64,000 nucleotides of DNA from JAJTFW01 sp031411335 (GCA_031411335.1 JANOAX010000170.1:25154-89153), one strand, 5' to 3'; positions 16,342 through 26,727 are shown, counted from the stretch's first letter. Made by a program: numbers and translations. The notes: generated by a model not told the origin, from the sequence alone.

Positions 16342-19185
16342 TTAATGTTGAACGGTAAATTTTGATGTACTTATTTTCCCTTGATGGATGATTTGAATAA
16401 AATAAATTCCATTTGCTAAATGCTGTACTGGTATCGCTAAATTTTGTTGATCCAATAATCCTTTCTTCAAACTACTTCCTTTGGTGTCGATGATATTAAA
16501 TGAAGTAGATGCATTCGCCGATGCAAATTGAATAGTTAAGTATTCATTCGCAGGATTTGGATAAATAGAAATAACAACTCCATCAATTTCTTGTAATCCG
16601 GTACAAAGATCAATGGTGATCGTATCCGATGCGCTGGCTAAGCAGAAGTTGGTATCAACATACATATAGGTTACTTCATAACTTCCCGGCGGCAAGGAGG
16701 AAGGTTCAAACTGACTTCCGTTCACACCTAAACCAGACCAAAATCCACCGCTCGGATTTTCTCCAAATAAATCGATGAATGACCAATTGATACAAACTGT
16801 AGTATCTAATGTTAACGTTACTAACGGTAATGGATGTACGATAAGATGAGTATAGATGGTACTATCGCATCCATTGGATGAAGTAGATAAATCGATGAAG
16901 TCACCATCGGCATACTGCCATGTACCTGCTAAGAACAAACTATCGCCTTGACAAATTGAAACATCTACCGAGTCATAAGCTGCTGCAAAGTAATCTAACG
17001 AAGTATGAACAATACTATCGCATCCTTGTGCACTAATTAATGAATCGGTATATAAACCCGCTAACGTCTGCCACGCACCTTCTACAAATAAACTATCACC
17101 GAAGCAGATGGAAACTACTAATTGTTCGTCGTACACGGGGTAAAACTGTAAGCGTGTGGTATAACTACTGTCACAACCATCAAGGGTTGAATATACATTG
17201 CTATAATCACCAGGTATCGTTTGCCAAACGGAAAGGATGAATGCACTATCTCCCGGACAAATATTAACACTATCTAAAAACAGATAGGAAGGATTTACCG
17301 TGATGGATTGTGTAGTTATCGCTCCAGTTCCGCATTGATTGCTGGCTTGAACAGTGATATTTCCTGAGGTGGCCGAGGCACCTAAAGTTAAAGTAGCAGA
17401 AGTGTCACCAGAACTCGTTAAGATTCCATCGGTCCCTGTGAAATTCCAGGTATATGTACTCATTCCATCAACTGGAGTAATGGTATAAACTTCGATGCTA
17501 TTTTGACAAACCGTTGTGTTTCCCGAATTTAAAACGGGTAATGCCGGTGTATCTCCAATTTGAAGTACTGCTTCCAATGAAGTATCGGGAGGAGCACAAA
17601 CTCCAGAAACAATACAACGATATAAATTATTTGACAAAGCGATGGATGGATTCGTAATGGTTAATGTATCATTATTAAATCCAGTGTAAGGCACTGCATT
17701 GGGCACGTTCGTATAACCGGAACCGTTATTGACTTCCCAACGATAACTAATAGCAGAGCCGTAAGCATTGATGGCAAATGAAGTTGAATTTCCGACGCAA
17801 ATACTATCTGATACAGGTTCTAACGTAATGGTCGGTGTTCGATCTACCACAATAAATACGGAATTAGAAATAGCAGGTGGAGCGCAAGTTCCCGTCACAA
17901 TACAACGGTAATTGGTAAGATGTAATGAATACGGAGTAGCAGTGATGAGTAAAGCTGCTCCGGTGGTATTCGAATAAGGTGGCGTATTGGTTAAGTTGAT
18001 CCAACCCGAACCATTATCGTATTGCCATTGAAAAGTTAATCCCGCACCAACAGTACTCACGCTGAAAGAAACATTTAATCCTTCGCAAATAGAGCGTGAT
18101 GGGGTTTGTGCCGTAATAGCAGGTAGACGAATTAAACTAACAGTTGCGGAGTTACTAATTGCTTGTGGAGGCGCTTGTCCAGAAACAACGCAACGATACA
18201 CACTTGCATTTAAAATAAAGGGTGCCCCAGTGATGTGAAGTGTATCAGTAGTGCTTCCACTGAAGGGAACAGTGTCCAATACATTGTTCCAAGTTCCGCT
18301 AATGTTTCGCTGCCATTGATAGGAAGTAGCATTGGTTGCCACCACGGAAAGATGAATGGTACTCAACTCACATACATTTACTGATATAGGTTGTTGTGTA
18401 ATTTGTGGAACAGGTAAAGCACATCCAGAAAAAGTGCAAGGAACAGGTAGCTGAAAATTATTTGGAATAGGAGGAAGAGAAGTAGTATCCAAATTCCAAT
18501 TCAACCCATCGGTTAAAGCGGTTAATAACGAAAGTGTGTCACCCGTAGTGATGGAGCAATTGTATTGAGCATTGTTAGCGCCGGTAGAAAGAGCAAGTCC
18601 AAGCGTGGAAAGTGTTGAAGGCAATGTGGATTTAATGGATGTAAGGTCACAACTATCTAGAACCAAATCCCAAGTACGATTTATACTAATAGCAGCAATG
18701 AATTCGGGAGCACTTATGGTTCCTTGATAAGCGAAAACTTGATCACCATTTCCGTTGAGACTCACGTACACATTGCTATTATTGAAGGTGCCAAGAATGG
18801 GTGTTACCGTTCCCAAATTTGCAGTCAGCGCTTTTCGGCAATTGATGCTTATTTGTGTTCCACAATATAAAACTGTTGTGCTATGCCACTGAATAATTCC
18901 ATCAGAAAGAGCTCCCGTGTTTGCACCACAAGCATTCGGTGTTTGAAAAGTATTAGCGTCGGTCCAGCCGAAATCAGTAAAATTGACCACTGTATTTACA
19001 TCAATGTCTTTTAACAACACAAATGAAATAACATCATCTTGTGTTACGTTGTTATCATCGACAGTAATGTATCCTGAAAAGGAAATGTCGCCGGCTTGAA
19101 GTAGAGTTTGTGCTGAACTATAGGTGGTGCTGAATAAAGTAGTAAGCAATAAGATGAATTTGGGGAGGAGATTAGTTTTGATCAC
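16342..19185 (-). CDS. T9SS-secreted multi-Ig-like surface protein
   Basis: 947 residues from a GTG start. Signal peptide about 1-26; an N-terminal domain to about residue 255 (GDISFSGYITVDDNNVTQDD...) of the kind found before Ig arrays in secreted Bacteroidota proteins; four Ig-like modules (about 265-640) with the motif YRCIVSG repeated; three copies of a CxGDSLFxxGxWQ...GCDS module (about 645-790); and a type A T9SS sorting domain at the end (SIYPNPANEYLTIQF ... GIYFIQIIHQGK). It should be exported across both membranes and anchored at the surface. A TATTTTTG promoter element (19218-19225, minus strand) lies 32 bases upstream. Ligand unknown; adhesion is plausible. Confidence 0.88.
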   Translation of the reverse strand: MIKTNLLPKFILLLTTLFSTTYSSAQTLLQAGDISFSGYITVDDNNVTQDDVISFVLLKDIDVNTVVNFTDFGWTDANTFQTPNACGANTGALSDGIIQWHSTTVLYCGTQISINCRKALTANLGTVTPILGTFNNSNVYVSLNGNGDQVFAYQGTISAPEFIAAISINRTWDLVLDSCDLTSIKSTLPSTLSTLGLALSTGANNAQYNCSITTGDTLSLLTALTDGLNWNLDTTSLPPIPNNFQLPVPCTFSGCALPVPQITQQPISVNVCELSTIHLSVVATNATSYQWQRNISGTWNNVLDTVPFSGSTTDTLHITGAPFILNASVYRCVVSGQAPPQAISNSATVSLIRLPAITAQTPSRSICEGLNVSFSVSTVGAGLTFQWQYDNGSGWINLTNTPPYSNTTGAALLITATPYSLHLTNYRCIVTGTCAPPAISNSVFIVVDRTPTITLEPVSDSICVGNSTSFAINAYGSAISYRWEVNNGSGYTNVPNAVPYTGFNNDTLTITNPSIALSNNLYRCIVSGVCAPPDTSLEAVLQIGDTPALPVLNSGNTTVCQNSIEVYTITPVDGMSTYTWNFTGTDGILTSSGDTSATLTLGASATSGNITVQASNQCGTGAITTQSITVNPSYLFLDSVNICPGDSAFILSVWQTIPGDYSNVYSTLDGCDSSYTTRLQFYPVYDEQLVVSICFGDSLFVEGAWQTLAGLYTDSLISAQGCDSIVHTSLDYFAAAYDSVDVSICQGDSLFLAGTWQYADGDFIDLSTSSNGCDSTIYTHLIVHPLPLVTLTLDTTVCINWSFIDLFGENPSGGFWSGLGVNGSQFEPSSLPPGSYEVTYMYVDTNFCLASASDTITIDLCTGLQEIDGVVISIYPNPANEYLTIQFASANASTSFNIIDTKGSSLKKGLLDQQNLAIPVQHLANGIYFIQIIHQGKISTSKFTVQH

Positions 19186-19277
19186 GGATGGTTTTTTATT
19201 AAAAATGATTTGATTGGCAAAAATAGTAAAGACTATGTCTTTTTATTTAATTTTCTCTGAATTAAATCAGAATAAAC

Positions 19278-19309
19278 TTTTGATGACAAAAGAGATTTGC
19301 TTAACTTTG
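19278..19309 (+). promoter_or_regulatory. Bacteroidota-type promoter adjoining a start codon
   Basis: TTTTG (19278-19282), 19 bases of spacing, then TAACTTTG (19302-19309), a full consensus -7 element. The ATG begins at 19315, so transcription would begin at or within a few bases of the start codon. Confidence 0.7.
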
Positions 19310-19314
19310 ATACA

Positions 19315-20397
19315 ATGAACCGCTGCATGTTTATTATCTTACTGATATTTGCCTCTTTAGAGGGGAAATCGCAGTTTTCAGGTGGGGTTCGATACCTTCC
19401 AATGCCGGTGCAGTTTGTGGTGGTGAATGGTGATTTTGATCAGACCACCGTGTATTTGCGTCGAGGCGGCGAAACGGTAGGCGCCTTTAAAGGGCAGAAG
19501 AAAATGAATATGCGGCTCGAATACAATTCCGAATATCAACTGGATTTTACGAAGCCCGGATATATCACCAAATCCATTCATGTAAATACTACGGTTCCTG
19601 AAGAGCGTAGAAAGTACGGATTTGATTCCTACAAAATTGGTGTTCGACTGTTTAAACAGTATGAAGGAGTGAACATTGTAATTTATAATCAACCCGTAGC
19701 TTCTATCAAATATTTGCCTGAGTTGGATGAAATTGGTTACGATACGGATTACACCCGCTCCATTTTATCATTGCTCACCCAAACAGAAGAAATTCTAGAG
19801 CAAAAAGCGAAGGAAGAAGTGTTAGAGCAAAAAGCAAAAGAGAAGGAAAAGAAATTAGTTAAACCAGCTCCAACTGAAATTGCTGTTGCACCTCCAGCCC
19901 CTCCTCAAGAGAAAAAAGTAGAAACAGTTGAGCCGCCAAAACCAACACCGCCTGCTGCAAAAATTAATGAAGTGGATTCATTCCAACAAATGGTAAACAC
20001 ATTGCCTGTGAATGTTGGTGATGATCCAAATCCAAAAAACAAACCTGCTGTTGGTAGTGATCCAACAATTGGAATTGATGTGCAAGCTGGAACCGAAAAA
20101 ATGCAACCAGGCAAAGGAGAAGATGGAAATGATTTTTGGAAAGTAGAAAAACCGGTGAGTACAGGTGTGGAGCCAAAACCAATTATTCTTCTAACTCCCG
20201 ACACCATTAGCAGAACCGTTGAAAGAATAGTTGAACCCAATCGTGTAATTACTTTGTTACGTGTAAAGGAAGGTGATCAAATAAAAGAGTACCGATCTGT
20301 CACTTACTCTTGGGGTGGAAAATATTTTTTTATGGATAAAAATTATTCGATATCGGAGCAGCTTTTTAATTATTTGATAAATAGTGGGGCTAAATAA
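19315..20397 (+). CDS. Exported protein with Pro-rich/coiled-coil middle, unknown function
   Basis: 360 residues when the ATG at 19315 is used; an upstream in-frame TTG at 19297 would sit inside the promoter, so it was rejected. Signal peptide about 1-19 (MNRCMFIILLIFASLEGKS). Residues about 20-150 resemble a PEGA-like carrier domain (VYLRRGGETVGAFKG, GYITKSIHV). A charged helical stretch with two EQKAKE repeats and a Pro-rich linker follow (about 155-220), and residues about 290-360 form another small domain. It is likely a periplasmic or outer-membrane linker protein; the partner is not known. It runs opposite to the cargo gene at its left. Confidence 0.7.
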   Translation: MNRCMFIILLIFASLEGKSQFSGGVRYLPMPVQFVVVNGDFDQTTVYLRRGGETVGAFKGQKKMNMRLEYNSEYQLDFTKPGYITKSIHVNTTVPEERRKYGFDSYKIGVRLFKQYEGVNIVIYNQPVASIKYLPELDEIGYDTDYTRSILSLLTQTEEILEQKAKEEVLEQKAKEKEKKLVKPAPTEIAVAPPAPPQEKKVETVEPPKPTPPAAKINEVDSFQQMVNTLPVNVGDDPNPKNKPAVGSDPTIGIDVQAGTEKMQPGKGEDGNDFWKVEKPVSTGVEPKPIILLTPDTISRTVERIVEPNRVITLLRVKEGDQIKEYRSVTYSWGGKYFFMDKNYSISEQLFNYLINSGAK

Positions 20398-20677
20398 TTT
20401 GTGGTAGGTTACGAACTTACGAAGACGCGAAATGCGAATGAACACGATCCCGATAGCTATCGGGAGCGAAATATGTTTTCCGAGAGGTTTTAAAATTCTA
20501 GCTCTTATATTATTTGCAGCTTAACCGCTAGGAACGCAAGGAAGGCGCAAGGGGCGCAGGGAATCCGTGTAAATCATATTTATCCGAGTTATCCGCGTTC
20601 TATTGATAGAACTACATGCTTCGATAAATTATCATAAAAAATCATCAACATCATAATAAATCAGTGTTCCATCAAAA
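20398..20677. repeat. Intergenic repeat cluster with 18-base palindrome
   Basis: Contains the perfect palindrome TCCCGATAGCTATCGGGA (20448-20465), a GCAAGG/GCGCAAGG ladder (20530-20556) and an ATCCGTGTAAATC...TTATCCGCG phrase (20565-20600). The 14-base palindrome core recurs at 54730-54743 and the ATCCGTGT phrase recurs near 40500. No gene is seen. Confidence 0.65.
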
Positions 20678-21346
20678 TCACTTCATCACAATCTTACTTC
20701 TTCCTTTCTTAATTTTATTCGTACTGTAAATAATCACAGGCGTTAAAATTACCGTGGGCGCTAACCACGCAATAAAACTTGGATTGGTTTGTACATTTTG
20801 TACGAGGAACGCCGTTAAAGTTGCGATGTATCCACCCATCATTCCAACTATATGCTTTAATAACCAATGATTTTTTTCAGTAGGCGGAATGGTAAATCGC
20901 TTATAATCTTGTTTCACTCCCGACAACATCACCCATCCAAAAACAAAAGGCACTAATCCAAATGAATTGCTTTTACTAAAATACATCCAAACACCCATCG
21001 CAATAAGTCCAATGCCTGCAATCAATGAAATAATTAAAATGATCCAATCTATTTTCTCCGCTTTTTGTCCGCGGTGCAACATCTTTAATTTTAATGCACG
21101 ATATCCCGTCAATACTAAGTAACAACTAAAAATACCGACCATAAATAGAAACCAATTTTCTCGAACAATGGAAAGAATGATGGAACTCACAAAAATGAAC
21201 ATCATCGAGTAGAAATAAATGATTCCACTTTTGCGATGTAGCTTTCCACCATCTTGATTAAACATAGCGATCGGACCTGCTACTAATGCTAATCCGCCAG
21301 CTACTATATGCGTGTAAAGAATTCCAGTAAAGAGTTGCTCGTTCAT
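20678..21346 (-). CDS. DUF2306-like polytopic membrane protein
   Basis: 222 residues from the ATG at 21346; an in-frame ATG at 21391 would add 15 residues that do not look conserved, and was not chosen. About six to seven membrane segments. The opening HIVAGGLALVAGPIAM ... GGKLHRKSGIIYFYSMM resembles the DUF2306 pattern of a His in the first helix and an HR-G motif after it. Function unknown. The short convergent neighbour at the right starts on the other strand, so it is a single-gene unit. Confidence 0.7.
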   Translation of the reverse strand: MNEQLFTGILYTHIVAGGLALVAGPIAMFNQDGGKLHRKSGIIYFYSMMFIFVSSIILSIVRENWFLFMVGIFSCYLVLTGYRALKLKMLHRGQKAEKIDWIILIISLIAGIGLIAMGVWMYFSKSNSFGLVPFVFGWVMLSGVKQDYKRFTIPPTEKNHWLLKHIVGMMGGYIATLTAFLVQNVQTNPSFIAWLAPTVILTPVIIYSTNKIKKGRSKIVMK

Positions 21347-21532
21347 AATTTTTCGATTTTGTTTGACAAAGAAAGTCGTTGTACAAGCCATATCAAATTA
21401 ATAGGGGTAAATAACAAAATTTGGGATGGAAATCAAGGGTTGGGATGAATGGGGAGGGAGATGGGATGAAAAATTCAATTGTTTTATAATATTTCAAATT
21501 TATTTCTGTAATATTGACTTTGATTTATCTCT

Positions 21533-22936
21533 ATGCGTAAACTATTTTTTCTGCTTTTTCTTTGCTTCTGCTCTCCAGCAAGAGCTCAAAATACTTTTGA
21601 AAAGGTGATAGATACTTTGGGATGCGTTTCAGCATTGTGTATTCAGGAAACATTTGATGGTGGATATATTTTTGGCGGAACAAGTTCATTAAATGGTAAC
21701 GATGTTATGGTAGTTAAACTGGATTCCATCGGAACTATTGAATGGGCGAAAACATATTTTGGAGCAGGCGCAGAGGGTGTTATGTATTTAGAGCAAACAC
21801 CCGATAGTGGTTATATGATAAATGTTGTAGATGTTACAAATGCCAAAACCTGTCTTTATCGACTTAATAGTATTGGCGATACCCTTTGGACAAAATCGTA
21901 TTCTGCGGGTGTTGGCTCAACTAATGTAGTTTTCCCAAATAGCATGGCTTCAGTTTATAATAACAATCTTTATGGGCTTATAGGATATTATTCCAACGGA
22001 GGTATACTTTCCACTTTTTTTATGGCTGTTTTAAGTAATGGTACAATATTATCAACTAAAGTTTACAATACTGGCATGTTAGGAAATGGTTCTCGAGCTC
22101 TTGATAATACTTTTGATGGCGGCTTTATTATGACAGGTACAATAAGTGCTATTTCTTCAGGCAGCAATATTTATTTAATCAGAACCAATACTTATGGTGA
22201 TACATTATGGACAAGACATTACGATAAATCACAAACAGATGCTGGGCAAGCAGTAATACAAACTATCGATAGTGGCTTTGCTATTGCTGCTTATGTTTAT
22301 AATGGTCAATATAACGACATATATCTTATTAAAACAGATTCTATAGGCGATACCCTTTGGACGAAAACTTATAATTTTTATTCAGATCAATTCCCGAATA
22401 CAATACAACAAACTACGGATGGAGGGTATATTATAGTAGGAAGTGTTATGGATGTTTCATTGGGAGCAAGAAAAGTTTATTTGATAAGAACAAATTTAAC
22501 TGGTGATACTTTGTGGACTAGAAATTATGGCGGAGTTCCATGGACAAGTTATGGATATTTCGTTCGGCAGACAATAGATGGAGGTTTCATAATTTCTGGT
22601 TCAACAGGAAATTTTGGTACCGGTACTTATATTATCAAAACTGACAGTATGGGAAATGTTTCTATGCCCACTGGAATAGCTGAATCAAATACTCAAGCGG
22701 ACTTTTTAGTTTATCCAAATCCTTCTAATGGGAACTTTACTATACAAATTGATAATATCCAATTTAAAACCACAGAAATCGAAATTTACAATATAATAAG
22801 CGAAAGCGTATTTAATTGCCAAGTGAATAATAAAACTGAAAACATAAATTTAACCCATCTTCAAAACGGACTTTACTTTGTAGTACTTCGACAAAAGGAT
22901 AAGATCGTATCTAAGAAAATTTTAATAAATAAGTAG
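21533..22936 (+). CDS. T9SS-secreted beta-propeller-like repeat protein
   Basis: 467 residues with a signal peptide ending ARAQ (about residue 18). Residues about 25-370 contain six to seven repeats of the type T-x-DGGYI-x-x-G ... I-x-LIRTN-x-x-GDTLWT, which form blade-like units and probably one propeller. The C-terminus is a type A T9SS sorting domain (LVYPNPSNGNFTIQI ... GLYFVVLRQKDK). It is surface-exported; ligand unknown. A near-consensus -7 element (TGACTTTG, 21515-21522) lies ten bases before the ATG. It shares architecture, not close sequence, with the cargo gene at 31829. Confidence 0.85.
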   Translation: MRKLFFLLFLCFCSPARAQNTFEKVIDTLGCVSALCIQETFDGGYIFGGTSSLNGNDVMVVKLDSIGTIEWAKTYFGAGAEGVMYLEQTPDSGYMINVVDVTNAKTCLYRLNSIGDTLWTKSYSAGVGSTNVVFPNSMASVYNNNLYGLIGYYSNGGILSTFFMAVLSNGTILSTKVYNTGMLGNGSRALDNTFDGGFIMTGTISAISSGSNIYLIRTNTYGDTLWTRHYDKSQTDAGQAVIQTIDSGFAIAAYVYNGQYNDIYLIKTDSIGDTLWTKTYNFYSDQFPNTIQQTTDGGYIIVGSVMDVSLGARKVYLIRTNLTGDTLWTRNYGGVPWTSYGYFVRQTIDGGFIISGSTGNFGTGTYIIKTDSMGNVSMPTGIAESNTQADFLVYPNPSNGNFTIQIDNIQFKTTEIEIYNIISESVFNCQVNNKTENINLTHLQNGLYFVVLRQKDKIVSKKILINK

Positions 22937-23032
22937 CCTAGATTTTATAGATGTACAATTGTTCATTGATTGTAGGCAACATGAACATATCAATAGGGAA
23001 AATTGCAGTTAAGAAATAGATAGTAATGCTGC

Positions 23033-23899
23033 TTACTTCGACAACCGACTATCAATATCTTCATTCAAATTTCGTGAAACAGGAATAACGGTATCCGAGC
23101 TGTCCAATACTAAACGATAGCCTTGTGAATTTCCTGATACGGAAATAACACGATCTAGATTTACAATCCATGCGCGGTGACAACGGTAAAAAGCAGTGTA
23201 GGTTCTTAAGTCTTCTTTAGCATTTTTTAAAGTGCTGCGAAGTAATTTATGTGCTTCTTTTCCTTGCTCTAAATAGGTTACGGAAATATAATTGTCGGCA
23301 GAAGTGATGTACAATAAACTCTTCGCGGGGATTTGCAATTCTTCATTTTTATTGTCTGACTTTAAAGTCACCATCGCATCGGGCGCCGACTCCAACCTTT
23401 TTTTATGATGCATGTGTTTGCTGATCTCCTCAGCGCTCTTTGCATTCCGATGGTTAAGTAAGGATTGCATCACCATCACATTGATAGAAACAGGAAGTAT
23501 GGCCACCAAAATCGTGAATGCTTGAAACATGGCAACGTACTCAACCGATAAAGTATCGGTAAAAACAAAGCCCGAGTAAAATGCGTTGGCGAGTCCGATG
23601 GTGAATATAATCCACATGATAAATAAAATCTCTCTCCTTACTGACCATCCACTTTCACGAAAGAACTTTGGGAAAAGTTTCGTTAACAAAAACACATTCA
23701 GCAAAACCATGATGCATGTAACAATTCCATACCCTGCTGTAATTTGTAAAGCAAACAAATTCTCGAATCGATATAAATTAAAGGGACGGAAAATAAATAG
23801 AAAAACAAACACAAGGAACCCTGAAAATAACGCCGATTTAACTCTACGCGAAGAACTCTCGTAATAAGGGAAGGGTTTATCGAAGAGGGCTTTCAACAT
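23033..23899 (-). CDS. Membrane-anchored LytTR-type DNA-binding regulator
   Basis: 288 residues from the ATG at 23899 (a TTG nine bases earlier is less likely). Four hydrophobic segments (about residues 20-150) are followed by a linker and a LytTR DNA-binding domain at about 190-285, with LLYITSADNYISVTY and the closing FYRCHRAWIVNLD. There is no receiver domain, so activity is probably controlled through the membrane part rather than by phosphorylation. It starts 25 bases after the sprE/porW-like gene on the same strand, so both are likely on one transcript. Candidate targets are T9SS or cargo genes, which is inference. Confidence 0.85.
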   Translation of the reverse strand: MLKALFDKPFPYYESSSRRVKSALFSGFLVFVFLFIFRPFNLYRFENLFALQITAGYGIVTCIMVLLNVFLLTKLFPKFFRESGWSVRREILFIMWIIFTIGLANAFYSGFVFTDTLSVEYVAMFQAFTILVAILPVSINVMVMQSLLNHRNAKSAEEISKHMHHKKRLESAPDAMVTLKSDNKNEELQIPAKSLLYITSADNYISVTYLEQGKEAHKLLRSTLKNAKEDLRTYTAFYRCHRAWIVNLDRVISVSGNSQGYRLVLDSSDTVIPVSRNLNEDIDSRLSK

Positions 23900-23924
23900 A
23901 ACGAACAACGTTCAATCAAAATTT

Positions 23925-26609
23925 CTACTGCAAGTACTTTTCTTGAAAAAATTGACTGTAATTTTTGATGTCTTTCGTGCGTGTAAGCTCCGACAAGTTT
24001 TGTTGGGAGATCACATAATATTGAACTTGCTGCGGATCGAATTGGTTTACCAAATTTTCTTCGGAAACAATACTTTCGTAATAGGCCATCGCATCATCCT
24101 TATTGGGGAATGACATCACCGCAATATATTGTATGTTTAAATCAATATTTCCATTATTCACAGTAAGCGGAAGATTTGAAAAATCCCTCGAGTTGAATGC
24201 TTTTATTTTTGTAATGAGTTCTGCCGATTGTATCAAACCTTTGGGAGATAAAATCACAAAGAAATGCGTGGCATCTACATCATGAATATATTTTGCAGAT
24301 GCCGCAAAAGGATCTTTCAAATTATTGGTATCAACCGCTGCGGTATCAAGTGTAGTTTTTTGAATGTTGTTTCCTTGAATGTAATCTAAAATTTCTTTTG
24401 CTTTAATACTCACCGAATCTTTTGGGTAACGACGAATCACATCTTCCAACTCAAATTGAAAATCATTCAGTGTTCTCGTTTTCCCAACGGCTAATGCTTT
24501 TAAGAAGGAGAACTTTGGCGACAAGGGATTGTTCACAGGGAAACTCTCATCTGCATATTGCTTTCGCTCAATCACCAAAGCATATTGACGATTCAAATAA
24601 GCGCGGTATGTGTTTTCGTAAAACACTTCAATCACCTCCGACTTCCGTTTCATCTCTAAATAAAAATTCGGATTTAATATTAATCGTGCATAATCCGACT
24701 CTGGTGCATTGGCTAAAATGTAATTTTTATACACATTCGCTTTCACCGAATCTTTCATTGCGCTGTACGAGCGGTACAAATTGTAGTAAGAAGGTAATTT
24801 AAATTTATTATTCGGGAAACGTTGATCTAAGGTTTCAAAACTCTTATTGCTCTCGGGAATATTAGTTAATTGCTCTTTGTAAATAATTCCACAATTATAA
24901 TAGGCTTCAATAATTTTTGAATTGGATGCTTCAATCTGCGCTGATGAATTCGGAATTTGTCCGAGGTAAGCTTCTTTTCTGGATTTAGAATCCAACTTAG
25001 CAATGGAATCATTAATGGCTTGCTGATTGTTCACTGTACTATCTACAGTCACGGTTTCTACTACTTCACCAATCACTAAATCTTTATCACTTCTTCTCCA
25101 GTTATCTTCTAATTTACGAGTGCCCCATCGTTTCAAAAATTCACTCAGTCCGAAACTAATAGCAGATGGATTATAAAAATACCAAGCGCCTGCTGTTGCT
25201 GAAGCTGGTGTAGTTAATGATCGCGGCTGACTCTTTAACGTTTTCTCCTCTAGAATTTCCTGCTCTTCGATGCGTTGCTCATTTTCTTTTTCAATCTTCT
25301 GACGCTCCTTTTCAGCATCTTCCGCTTCTACAATTTTTCCAATGATTTCAGCACGTTGCTCTGGCGACAAGGAAGCTAATTGTTGTAAGCTGTCCTCGTT
25401 GATGATGATTTTTAAATTTTTAACAAGTCGATCTAAGCTATTTCTCTTCGCTTGAATATCGGCATACTCTGGATGATCATTTGTTAAATTCGTTAAGCAA
25501 CTATCGTAGTAAGCCGCTGCGGGCATATAACTCGGTTGCGCTAAATAAATATTGGCCAACTCTAAATAACTCACCGCTTTTTGAGTGGTATTGCTTGTCG
25601 ATGCTTGCACCGATTTATTCAATAACTCAATTGCCAAAGGTTCATCCTGTTCTTGTTTTGCAACACCTGCTAAAGCGTAATAAATTTGATCGCGATATTC
25701 TTTGTTCTTCTCATCTTTCAGCATTTTTTGCAACTCCTTTTTCACGAGTGCCGATTTTCCACTACCAGCATCAAAACAACGCGCTCGATTTATACGTGCG
25801 TTGAAAGCCATTTCATAAGGTGGATTTAACTTAATCACATTTTGATAAGCTAAGAAAGCTTGAGGTAATGAATCTGCTTTTTGTTGTAGCTGTCCTAAAA
25901 TAAAATAATAGCGTGCTCTGTCGTCTTTCTTCTTCGAACTCGCAGCTGCCATCTTCAAGGCTTCTGCACCTCGAAATACATCATTTCTTTGCAAATGGTA
26001 TTGTGCTAAAACCGCATGATAATATCCTGTAAGCTTCACGGATAATTTTTTATCGGCTTTTAAATAATCGAGCAAATATTCTGCATCGGTCATCTTTCCT
26101 AACTCTAAATAAGAGCGAGTTAACCAGATCAACGCCTCTGGTCGAATTTCATCATCCTGATATTCTGAGCTGATATATTGAAAGGTCTCAATAGCTGTCC
26201 AAAAATCATGTTTGTAAAATTGACTTTGCCCAATCACCATGTAACATTCCGGAATCCATCGATTATGTTCCTTGATCGCACGATCTTTCTTTCCTTTTAC
26301 ATAGATGGAATGACGGGTAATTGAAATGGAAACTTTTTTTATGGCTTCGTCAAAATCAGGAAAAACGGCTTTTGCTTTGTTGAGATCTCCAATCTTAAAA
26401 ATGGAAAGGACACGGTCATACTTATCTTCATGTGCCTCCGCTAAAGTAGCAGCACCTTGCTTCAAGCGTTCACGACCATTGAAATAGAAGTTGTAGTGAG
26501 TAGTAGTGCCATGGTAGGCACGACTGATAATATTATTTTTCTTCACACTACATCCTCCTAAAAGAACGATCGTAAGGAGAATAAGAAGATTAAAGCGCAA
26601 ACTTTTCAC
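23925..26609 (-). CDS. sprE: T9SS lipoprotein PorW/SprE-like, TPR repeats
   Basis: 894 residues. Lipobox LLGGC (Cys20). After it comes a Tyr-rich opening (AYHGTTTHYNFYFNGRERLKQG) that I associate with the SprE/PorW family, then TPR-like helices across about 40-400 and 550-760, a charged coiled-coil near 410-455 (EKERQKIEKENEQRIEEQEI) and a small alpha/beta C-terminal part (about 790-894). SprE is needed for gliding motility in Flavobacterium johnsoniae, and PorW is a T9SS component in Porphyromonas gingivalis linking outer-membrane parts to the PorLM motor. Length fits. The family call is from motif memory; an HMM search would settle it. Confidence 0.72.
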   Translation of the reverse strand: MKSLRFNLLILLTIVLLGGCSVKKNNIISRAYHGTTTHYNFYFNGRERLKQGAATLAEAHEDKYDRVLSIFKIGDLNKAKAVFPDFDEAIKKVSISITRHSIYVKGKKDRAIKEHNRWIPECYMVIGQSQFYKHDFWTAIETFQYISSEYQDDEIRPEALIWLTRSYLELGKMTDAEYLLDYLKADKKLSVKLTGYYHAVLAQYHLQRNDVFRGAEALKMAAASSKKKDDRARYYFILGQLQQKADSLPQAFLAYQNVIKLNPPYEMAFNARINRARCFDAGSGKSALVKKELQKMLKDEKNKEYRDQIYYALAGVAKQEQDEPLAIELLNKSVQASTSNTTQKAVSYLELANIYLAQPSYMPAAAYYDSCLTNLTNDHPEYADIQAKRNSLDRLVKNLKIIINEDSLQQLASLSPEQRAEIIGKIVEAEDAEKERQKIEKENEQRIEEQEILEEKTLKSQPRSLTTPASATAGAWYFYNPSAISFGLSEFLKRWGTRKLEDNWRRSDKDLVIGEVVETVTVDSTVNNQQAINDSIAKLDSKSRKEAYLGQIPNSSAQIEASNSKIIEAYYNCGIIYKEQLTNIPESNKSFETLDQRFPNNKFKLPSYYNLYRSYSAMKDSVKANVYKNYILANAPESDYARLILNPNFYLEMKRKSEVIEVFYENTYRAYLNRQYALVIERKQYADESFPVNNPLSPKFSFLKALAVGKTRTLNDFQFELEDVIRRYPKDSVSIKAKEILDYIQGNNIQKTTLDTAAVDTNNLKDPFAASAKYIHDVDATHFFVILSPKGLIQSAELITKIKAFNSRDFSNLPLTVNNGNIDLNIQYIAVMSFPNKDDAMAYYESIVSEENLVNQFDPQQVQYYVISQQNLSELTRTKDIKNYSQFFQEKYLQ

Positions 26610-26727
26610 AGGCAGATCTTGGTATGTTATCCAGAATAAACTGAATACTTTTTAATTTAGTATAGGATTGCAAATATAACGATTGAAACAAGCGGTCGAA
26701 AGCCTGAACTTTGCGATATTTGCACAT

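Noticed and set aside
20507..20640. Possible RNA gene in the GC-richer spacer
   Set aside because: No cloverleaf, conserved tRNA T-loop or other known RNA pattern; the sequence is a word-ladder repeat.
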